Positions 1-8,200 of a DNA stretch of 64,000 nt are shown here, piece after piece. The stretch is from Bugula neritina (taxonomy: Eukaryota; Bryozoa; Gymnolaemata; Cheilostomatida; Bugulidae). Below the pieces are notes generated by a model. The model ran no database searches. It had not been told where the DNA came from and saw nothing but the letters and a program-made list of their open reading frames with translations. Made by a program: the position numbers and the translations under genes. Position 1 is the stretch's first letter; the number at the start of each line of letters is the position of its first letter. The stretch is from contig OZ037773.1 in the NCBI GenBank assembly GCA_964035545.1, positions 6,092,251 to 6,156,250 on the forward strand, read 5' to 3'.

Positions 1-24
1 AATGTACTACAATATTGTCATTAT

Positions 25-714
25 GTGCCTGCACGGGTGTCAAATACAATAGCTATAATAGAATTGCTACGCTATTTCAAGTTAAAAACAAACTTCACAA
101 TATTCTTTCAAAGAGCTGCTCGCGTTTTCAAAAAAATACCCCCCAGTATCAGGAGAAGACAATGCCCATTGATTAAAATAGATGAAAGGTGTCCACTTTT
201 TCATAATTTTGTTATTCAAGTTCCCTTAAAAAAGTGGATGGAAATAACTGTGGTTCCAATAAAAGATGACAGATTTGTTACTGTCTGGGCCTTGCCCGAC
301 CAAGCGAATAAGTCTGATAAGCTTTTGAACGGTCATGTCAAAATAATTGCTCCATATCATGATTCAGACAATAAGGCAATCTTTAATGACAACATTGAAA
401 TGAAATCTGATGTAGGTTTAAATGACCTGTTGAGAACAACTGAAAGGTGTCCACTATTTAATTTTGTTATTCAAGTTTCTTTAAAGAAGTGGATGGAAAT
501 AACTGTGGCCCCAATAAAATATGACAGATTTGTTACAATCTGGGCCTTGCCCGACCAAGCGAATAAGTCTGATGAGTTTTTGAACTGTCATGTCGAAATA
601 ATTGCTCCATATCATGATTCAGACAATAAGGCAATCTTTAATGACAACATTGAAAAGAAATCTGATGTAGGTTTAAATGACCTGTTGAGAACAACTGAAA
701 GGTGTCCACTGTAA
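25..714 (+). CDS. Open frame built of tandem in-frame repeats, function unknown
   Basis: An open frame of 229 codons whose last two thirds are two copies of one 255-258 bp unit. Unit 1 starts at 184 and unit 2 at 442; the first 14 bp of a third unit lie at 697-710. Each unit encodes about 85 residues with the landmarks KKWMEITV, ALPDQANKSD and IIAPYHDSDNKAIFNDNI. The two copies differ at only a few residues, so the duplication is recent or the frame is conserved. The third unit is cut at 710, where a TG-initiated LTR-like end of element A begins, so the stop codon belongs to the transposon and not to the gene. A diverged single relative lies at about 17590-17760. I do not recognise the family. 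The first 50 codons may not be coding. Confidence 0.4.
   Translation: MPARVSNTIAIIELLRYFKLKTNFTIFFQRAARVFKKIPPSIRRRQCPLIKIDERCPLFHNFVIQVPLKKWMEITVVPIKDDRFVTVWALPDQANKSDKLLNGHVKIIAPYHDSDNKAIFNDNIEMKSDVGLNDLLRTTERCPLFNFVIQVSLKKWMEITVAPIKYDRFVTIWALPDQANKSDEFLNCHVEIIAPYHDSDNKAIFNDNIEKKSDVGLNDLLRTTERCPL
184..710 (+). repeat. 258/255-bp direct tandem repeat (2 full copies plus 14 bp)
   Basis: The unit begins with GAAAGGTGTCCACT at 184, 442 and 697. Length changes by exactly 3 bp between copies, so the frame is kept. The array is interrupted by the outer edge of transposon A. Confidence 0.85.
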
Positions 715-1427
715 TAAGATGCGTGAATTACCTGGCAAGTCTAGTTAGCTGCTCCAGTGCGTCCGTCTTATTTGCGTGGTAAACCCAAGATTCCATTTTG
801 CATATCTATTCTCGTCTTTTGTGTTAGCCAATAGCAACATTCTATTATATCCTCCCTCTAAGCTTGATGTTTCACTTTTACGACATGTCATAGAATTGAA
901 TAGCAAATTTCATGTCAACAGTACTTTTTAAAATTATCCTTTACTTCGGTCTTCTTAATTTTTCATTTTCATTTTCATCTTTGTTTTTTTGAGAGCAGGC
1001 CTAGTGCATAAGACAAACAAAGAAACAAAAAAATTAACCAAAAACCAACTACTAGGCAGCCAAACTATGGCTATAAGTCTAGCCTTTCTGGCTGTCATAT
1101 CGTTCGACCACTCCTAGTTCTCCGAGTAGATTTATATGGTTCCCGAGTTGGCAACGGTTTATTGTCTTTGTTCATGGTTTCTGGACCGGCCAAATCTAAA
1201 GAGGTAGATACTTCAAACCGCTGACGAGTGTTGGGCTCCTCTAGAGATTGCTTCTAAATAACAGTAAAATCTTCTGCTGTCGGTGGCGTAATATTAGCTG
1301 CTTTAGAAATTTGAGAGCTGTTTCTACGTAGCAATACCCCCGAGTCGTTTGACGCTACAATTTCTCTGCCTTTAGTTGCAATTACAACCCCGTTTTTCAA
1401 CTGACTTCTATCTTTGATATTTATTGC

Positions 1428-2250
1428 CTAACCTACTTCCATTGGTTCTCTTCCTCTAGCCCGATGCCTTCTGTTGTAATAGAGCGCTTGTATCCTTTGT
1501 TGACTAGCCTCAAACTGCCGAAGCCGGCTCAAATTAACACTTTTGTTCAGCATGATGCCCATTGAATTCAGGGACCGACCGAACAAAAGCTCAGCTAGTG
1601 AGTACCCGTTGGCCAAGGGTGTGTCTCTGTACGCATACAGTGCAGCCTGAATGTTGATGTTTTTTTTCTTCATCAAGCCCTTCATCGTCTGAACAACTCG
1701 TTCCGCCTCACCATTTGACTGGGGATGCTTCAGAGAACTGGTTATGTGTTTAACATCCTATTTTGACAGAAAATACTGCAGTCTATTGGACACAAATTGC
1801 GTTTCATTATCACTGACTAATGAATTAGGAATGCCTAACAAGCAGAAAAGTGTTTCGAGCTTGGAAACTATAGTTTTTGTGTCGGAAGACACATTGAGTT
1901 CATTAACAGTAATGTACCTGCTGTAGTAATCTACCACTATTAAATATATTCTTCCATCCTTGGTACATAGGTCAACTGCTAAACGCCACCATGGTTTCTC
2001 AGGCCAAGAAGAACAGACCAGAGGCTCCCGAGGTTTTAATCAAAATTCTTCACGCTTAGAACAACTCTTCACTAACGATTTAATATCAGCTGTCATTCCA
2101 GGCCGGCACCACACCACATCAACTGCCCTACAAATACATTTAGTCTCTCTTTGGTGACCATCGTATATTTTCTTCAAAACCCGGTCTCTCTCAACTTTCG
2201 GAATGTATAGACGATTTACAAAAAATATTACTCCTTAAACTGTGGTCAAG
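1428..2250 (-). pseudogene. Element A integrase fragment
   Basis: The minus-strand reading shows an integrase core with a DNETQF-type second aspartate block near 1810 and the NGEAER glutamate block near 1710, followed by a conserved tail (ALYAYRDTPLANGYSLAELL) to 1428. Stops interrupt the frame upstream. The residues between 1420 and 1030 read as a degraded integrase C-terminal region (TRSGRT near 1110). Confidence 0.7.
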
Positions 2251-2321
2251 CTGTCTCTGAACGTGTAAAATTGCTTCATAGACGAGTCGACATCCTTTGC
2301 TCTAGGCCACCCCTCTATAAG

Positions 2322-3581
2322 CTATTTCAAGAGAATCCTACCTTCATCTTCTGTCCACATAGCAGCCTGAATGCGGCGCAGACGAGTTGGAGAAACAGGC
2401 AGAGCATCTATTAGCTCCTGCACCAGCAAAGGTTCTCCTTGGGCCGCCTGTGGTCCTGAGTAAGGGGCCCTAGACAGGGCATCAGCCAGTACCAACTTCC
2501 TACCTGGTGTAAAGACCACATCATAGGTGAATGACATCATCCCTAATCTAAACCGTTGCACCCGGACAGGTAATTTGGTTAATTCCTTCTCACCCATAAT
2601 TGAGAGCAGAGGCTTGTGATCAGTCTCCACCGTGAACTGACGACCTGCCAGAAAGTAATGAAACTTTTCAAAAGCCCAGCAGATTGCTAGAGCCTCTTTT
2701 CAATCTGTGCGTATCGCTACTCAGCACTACTCAGAGACCTAGATGTAAAGGCCACATGCTTCCAGACCCCATCAACTAATTGCAGCAATGCCGCCCCAAG
2801 ACCAAACAATGACGAGTATGCACTGAGCATCGTTTTTTCTATGAAGACTGTACGGAACTAGAGTCGGAGTGCTGGCCATCATAGACTTCAGGCATGCAAA
2901 TTATTTCTCCTGTACTGGCCCCCAGTACCAATCAGAATTTTTACCAAGCAATTGACGCAGCTTTCCCAAATTTTCAGCAATAGTAGCAGAGAATTTTCCC
3001 ATATAGTTCACCATGCCAAAAAACCTGCGCAGCTCCTGTCTATTACATGGGTTTGGAAACCTCGTCACAGCCATTGTCTTTTCTGAGTCAGCTTTAATAC
3101 CCTCGGCACCTATGATATGACCAAGAAACCTTAACTCAGTTTTCCCAAATTTACATTTTTTCGCATTAAGGGTGATTCCACTTTCCTCAAGTTTCTTCAA
3201 AACTTGCCCTAGCCGATCGTCATGCTTCCTTTAATTCTCCGCATAAATTAGAATATTGTCCATCTGACACACGTCTCCTAGCAAACCTGCAAGCACTTTT
3301 TTCTTCACGGAAAATTTGCGGGCAGAACTGATACCAAAAGGCAGACGCTTACACCAGTACCTACCAAATGGTGTGATGACTGTGGTGAAGTGATAAGAGT
3401 CAGGCTGTAATATCATCTGCCAATATCCACAGTTGGCATCCAATTTGCTGAATATACGAACATTTCCTAGTTTACTGAGTCTTTCATCTGATATTCGCAA
3501 AGGGTGGTATTCCCACTTGACGGCTTTATTCAGTCGAGTAAAATCAACACAAACCCTTATTTTTCCATCTTTCTTAGGCAC
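2322..3581 (-). pseudogene. Element A reverse transcriptase/RNase H fragments
   Basis: Three separate open stretches (3581-3231, 3200-2901, 2630-2322) together cover the RT core, thumb, connection and RNase H of a Gypsy polymerase. The catalytic aspartate pair is lost and the stretches lie in different frames. There is no initiation context. This is a relic. Confidence 0.8.
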
Positions 3582-3666
3582 AATGACACAAGGAGAACAC
3601 CATTCAGTGGGTCTTTCTACCTGTTAAATTACCCCCAACTTTTCCATCCAACGGAGCTCATCATAC

Positions 3667-4231
3667 TGTAATGGATTTTCACCCTCTATTAGTTTTTAAC
3701 TGCGTGAGTCAGTATTATAACTACTGTTGCGTATCGTTTTGAATGCTGTAATTATAGCTAAGTTGCACTAGCTTTCTAATGCCTTATTATTGTGATTAAG
3801 CTTTCAGTATAATGTAATTTTCATTAAATACGCATTTCCAGAGTTATTTTCCCTTTTTGCTATTTCATCGTTTTGCATTAATACTGATACTGGAAATTTG
3901 TGTAGCTTTTATGAATGCCTTCAATAGGTTGTTATTATAGCTAAATTCTTGGCCTATTGAATTATTCATTCTCCTTTGTCTATTTTTCTTTTGTTACTGT
4001 CAAGCTTAACTTTCTTTTGTCTGTTGGAACATTCTAGATGTGAATTCTTGTGTATAAAAGCAGGCGAGTTTCCAGTGTAGCTTCAGACTACTACTGGAGC
4101 TCGCTGGTAGTAGGACCACATGAGCTGTATCTGATACAATAAAGGTTATCCTCATTTGTACTCAAATACTTGGCTTATTCTTTCTAGAGCATGTAGGCAC
4201 TAGTTGCATTCAGAACCCACAGTTTACTACA
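3667..4231 (+). repeat. Element B 5' LTR
   Basis: It is 565 bp, starts TG and ends CA. A TATA box (TATAAAAG) lies at 4053-4060 and an AATAAA polyadenylation signal at 4138-4143, so the R region lies between about 4080 and 4160. A 7-bp inverted repeat (4088-4094 with 4107-4113) sits just downstream of the expected cap site and could form a hairpin at the start of the transcript. Confidence 0.95.
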
Positions 4232-4232
4232 T

Positions 4233-4250
4233 TGGTGGCAGCGGTGGGAT
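4233..4250 (+). other. Element B primer-binding site (tRNA-Leu)
   Basis: TGGTGGCAGCGGTGGGAT starts one base after the LTR. From memory it is the reverse complement of the 3' end, including CCA, of the animal tRNA-Leu AAG/TAG isoacceptors. It primes minus-strand DNA synthesis. Confidence 0.8.
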
Positions 4251-4281
4251 TTTCGAATAACTAGTTGCCGAGCGGCGCGCA

Positions 4282-5187
4282 ATGGCCCCAGGGGACTCAG
4301 CCCCTGAGGCAGCAACACCACCAGCCCTCACTGTTGAGGCGCTGGTCACAGCCCTCCAGAGATTGCGGGGTCAAGGACAGGCATCACCTGGTGACAGGTA
4401 TCGCCTCCAGCCCCCGAATTTCGGAGGAGAAGGAGACGTAGAGCAATTCATCAGGGAGTTCCAGGATGTGGCCACCATCGCTGAATGGCCAGTACGGGTG
4501 CGCATCCTCCAACTCCGGGCCTGTCTGACAGGCCGGGCCAAGAGCTTCGCTCTTGGGCCTGATGAAGAGCACATCATGCGGGCTCTCAGAGCCCGGTTTG
4601 GCCTAACAGCCGAAGAAGCAGCTGATCATTTGCAGATAATGAGGAGGGACCGGAGGACTCCTCTGGAAGATCACGCTAACGAGGTAGAGCGCCTGGCTCA
4701 GGCTGCTTTCGGTCAAGCCACTGGCGACGACCGGAAGCGCCTCGTTTATAACGCGTTCTTCCGGAGCGTTAATCACCCGGACCTGCAGCGATACTGGCTG
4801 GCCGCCAAGGTCAACAGTATAGAAGAAGCACTGGAAATGGGGAAGGCTTACTTCCAGGTGGAAGAGCCTAGGCGACCGAGCTATACAGCCCGCCAAGTGG
4901 TCGAGGAGCATGAGGAGACCACCCCACTTCCAACTCCACAGGTAGCAGCAGCTGCAACTAAATCACCCGAGCAGATGCAGCTCACCATGTTAATGGACAT
5001 GATGAAAGGCCTGCAGGCTACGGTGACGAAGTTGCAGAGCGAACAGGCGGATAGGCGGGCTCCCCGATCACGGGACAACCCTGTCCGCCCATCTCTGCTA
5101 ACCTGTTGGGGGTGCGGGGCGCAAGGGCACGTGAGGAGGCACTGCCCTAGAGGCCAAGGGCCTTTAAACACCCAAGGCTCACGGTAA
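4282..5187 (+). CDS. Element B Gag
   Basis: A 301-residue Gag polyprotein that builds the retrotransposon particle and packages its RNA. The capsid-like region (about residues 40-190) has the usual helical retrotransposon-gag look (QFIREFQDVATIAEW, ALRARFGL). One CCHC zinc knuckle, CWGCGAQGHVRRHC, lies at residues 275-288. The ATG lies 31 bp beyond the primer site and is the first good start. The frame stops 18 nt after a slippery heptamer at 5163-5169, so Gag is the default product and pol is made by frameshifting. Confidence 0.92.
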   Translation: MAPGDSAPEAATPPALTVEALVTALQRLRGQGQASPGDRYRLQPPNFGGEGDVEQFIREFQDVATIAEWPVRVRILQLRACLTGRAKSFALGPDEEHIMRALRARFGLTAEEAADHLQIMRRDRRTPLEDHANEVERLAQAAFGQATGDDRKRLVYNAFFRSVNHPDLQRYWLAAKVNSIEEALEMGKAYFQVEEPRRPSYTARQVVEEHEETTPLPTPQVAAAATKSPEQMQLTMLMDMMKGLQATVTKLQSEQADRRAPRSRDNPVRPSLLTCWGCGAQGHVRRHCPRGQGPLNTQGSR

Positions 5188-5204
5188 CTTCCGCCAACCG
5201 TGGG
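5163..5204 (+). promoter_or_regulatory. Element B -1 ribosomal frameshift signal
   Basis: The slippery heptamer T TTA AAC (5163-5169) is in register with gag codons TTA and AAC. An 8-nt spacer follows. Then CTCACGGT (5178-5185) pairs with ACCGTGGG (5197-5204) to give an 8-bp stem with one G-U pair and an 11-nt loop. The -1 frame has a stop at 5148 but none from 5151 to 10259, so slippage here joins gag to pol. The same heptamer, spacer length, stem arms and loop length occur in relative D (15688-15729, minus strand), while the loop sequence differs. Confidence 0.88.
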
Positions 5205-8200
5205 CCTCACGCCAATCCCATCCGGGATAGGACTCGGAGAGGAGAAGAAGAGACCTCCACAGGGTCTGCCGATACCGAGTGGCAGAGGCCACGGAGATCT
5301 CGGAGACCGCAAGGTCTACCCGATCCTCCGGCCGTGCCACTCGAGACCCGGATGCAGCTAGAAGAAGCAGGATGGCAGGCACCTCGGAGATCTCGGAGAC
5401 CGCAAGGTCTGCCCGATCCTCCGGCCTGGCCACTCCAGAACCGGTTCGCGGGGTTGCCCGAGGAGGTTGTGGAGGAGGATTCAGCTTACTCGCAAGAGTA
5501 CCCCAAGCTACCCTCCCGACCTCAGAAAACCCCCGTTGTCTCTAAGACGAAGAGGAGGCCCGCTGTGCGGACCCAAGTTGTGTCTCCCCCAGAGACTGAC
5601 CGCTCCAGGAGCACCCAGCCGTATGGAAGCAGCTACTTCCTACCCGGAAAGATTTCGGGTAAAGCTGCCACATTCCTACTGGATACTGGGTGCACTACCA
5701 ACCTGCTGAGTAGGCGTCTCTTTGACACTCTTGGTGCACGAGAGCGGGCGAGCCTCGAGCCGTATGAAGGTGCGCATGGTACGTTGGCGGACGGATCATG
5801 CATTCCTTTCTACGGCGTCATTTCACTACCTGGACGCGTCCGTGATCAAGCAATTCACGAGACGTTCATAGTCAGCCAGCTGAAGGAGGACGCCATCCTG
5901 GGAATGCCGTTTCTGGAGAAACACCAGTGTCACATGGATTTCCAGAAGTCAGTGGTGGTGATGGCTGGGAAGGAACTTGTCTGCGTCGACAAGTTCGGAA
6001 GGCCCTTGGTGGGCGGAGTCCAGGTAGTGCGGGACTGCACGGTTCCGGGGAGATCCCAGGCGACTCTTCGCTGCAGAGTCAACTGCAAGGGGATCGCCGA
6101 CCTGGGGGTGGTTGAGGGAACGCACGGAGCGATCCGACTAGCAAACAGCCTAAATCGGCTAGATTGTCGGCAGGAGCTCCTCGTGCAGTGCATCAACCCC
6201 TTCACGGAACCTGTCCGATTATCGGCTGGAGCGCTGGTGGGGAAGTACCACTCCATCCAGGAAGCGGATGTGGGTCCAGCACTGGAGACAGTGGCCGACA
6301 CCCAGGGGAACCCCCCTCACACCAGACGAGGAGCAGTCCCGGAGCATATGGCTGACCTGTATGATGGAGCGTGTGGAAACTGTACAAGTAGTACTGAACG
6401 CCAAGTACTGGCTCAACTACTTGCGGAGTACAGTGATGTCTTCAGTCGTGGCGATGGAGACATGGGGCTGACCAAGGTCATCTCCCACGAGATACCCCTG
6501 GCAGCCGGCACCACTCCCATCAGGCAGCCTACCCGGCGTCTAGGCCCGGAGAAGGAGAAGGAGGTGAGCCGACAGGTACAGGATCTTCTCGACCGGGATC
6601 TGATTGAGCCTGCCCACGGTGCGTGGAGCTCTCCAGTAGTCCTGGTCAAGAAGAAGGATGGTAGCTGGAGATTCTGCGTGGACTACCGCAGACTCAACAG
6701 CGTTACCATCCAGGATGCCTACCCTCTCCCACGGATAGATGAGTCTCTGGATGCCCTCGCGGGTAGCAAGTACTTCAGTACTTTGGATCTGCTTAGCGGG
6801 TACTGGCAAGTACCCCTCAGTCCTGATGCCCAGGACAAAGCAGCGTTCATCACCCGCGACGGGCTCTGGAAGTGGAAAGTACTGCCATTTGGACTAACGT
6901 CCGCTCCGGCAACTTTCCAACGGCTCATGGAGCAGGTCCTCAGTGGGTTACACTGGAAGACCCTCCTCATCTATCTGGACGACGTCATTGTCATCTCCCC
7001 AGACTTCTCGACTCATGTCAGTCGTCTGCGGGAGGTCTTTGACCGTCTCCGGGCAGCTGGACTGAAGCTGAAGCCCTCCAAGTGTGCACTCCTGCAGCCG
7101 GAAGTCACGTACCTGGGCCATGTGGTTGGCCGTAATGGGGTCGCTACCGACCCGGAGAAGGTACAGGCTGTGAAGGAGTGGACTGTCCCCCGTGACCTCC
7201 CTGAGTTGCGCGCGTTCCTGGGCCTAGTAGGGTACTACCGGCAGTACATACCTGGCTTCGCAGGAGTGGCTCAGCCGTTGAATCGGCTGACCGCAAAGGG
7301 GGTCCGGTGGCAGTGGACACAGGAGGAGCAGCAGGCATTCGACCACCTCAAGCAGCGGCTAATGGAGGCGCCAATTCTGGCGTATCCTGATCCAGCCCAA
7401 GAGTACATCCTGGACACCGATGCCAGCGACCACAGCGTGGGAGCTGTCCTGTCTCAAGTCCAGGGTGGAAGTGAGGTGGTCGTGGCTTACTACAGCAAGA
7501 CTCTCGCGGCCGCCGAGAAGAACTACTGCACCACTAGGAAGGAACTCCTAGCAGTAGTCAAGGCGGTCAAGCACTTTCGGCCATATCTGTATGGGAGAAC
7601 GTTCCGTTTGCGAACAGACCATGCATCACTGATATGGCTGTGTAAACGTGCGGAGCCCTCGAGCCAGGTGGCTCGTTGGCTAGAGATTCTTGCCGAGTTC
7701 TCTTACCGGATAGAGCACCGTGCTGGCCGGAAGCACGGGAACGCCGACGGCATGAGCCGCCGGCCGGTAGAGGACTGTAAGCAATGCCTGCACATTGAGA
7801 AGCGGGACGGGGGACCCGCTCGCCTTGACGTGGAAACAGAGTTAGGGGAGGGCGCCGTCTATCGGTGGGAGCACGGCCATCTTCGGACCGAAACCCACTC
7901 AGACGACGTCCAGGCACTTCACGCCAACCCCACTCTGTACCAGAATGTCAAGGAGCTGTGCCGACTCCAGGAGACGCTACCCGGCGCGGTAGCGGACATT
8001 TTCCGGGCCAAGAAGGAGGGCCGACGACCTAGCGAGGAACAGCAGCGGCAGGGAGACGTTGAGTTCCAACTCCTCTGTCGTCGCTGGGATGCCCTCAAGG
8101 TCAGTCCTGATGGCCTCCTGATGATAACGTTAGCAGCAGACAACCGTCAGCAAGAGAGGGACCGCGTCGTCTGTCCACGCGCCCTCCGACGGGAACTGAT

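Larger units (their letters stand above)
710..3666 (-). mobile_element. Element A, left part: decayed Gypsy pol (RT, RNase H, integrase) and putative LTR
   Basis: Read on the minus strand from 3666 downward, this part encodes the reverse transcriptase fingers (PKKDGKIRVCVDF, about 3581-3545), palm and thumb (LRFLGHIIGAEGIKADSEKT, near 3100), RNase H (TDHKPL near 2620, LADALSR near 2470) and integrase (PQSNGEAER near 1710, then to about 1430). Frames are broken by several stops and shifts. The YxDD box has decayed to MDNILIYAEN at about 3260. A purine tract (minus strand, 851-862) is followed by about 141 bp (710-850) ending in TTACA, which may be the 3' LTR. The element is continued by 11019-about 11775, from which it is separated by the nested insertion of B. 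It is non-functional. Within the superfamily it looks closest to the Mag/K02A2.6-like group, judged from motif style only. Confidence 0.8.
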
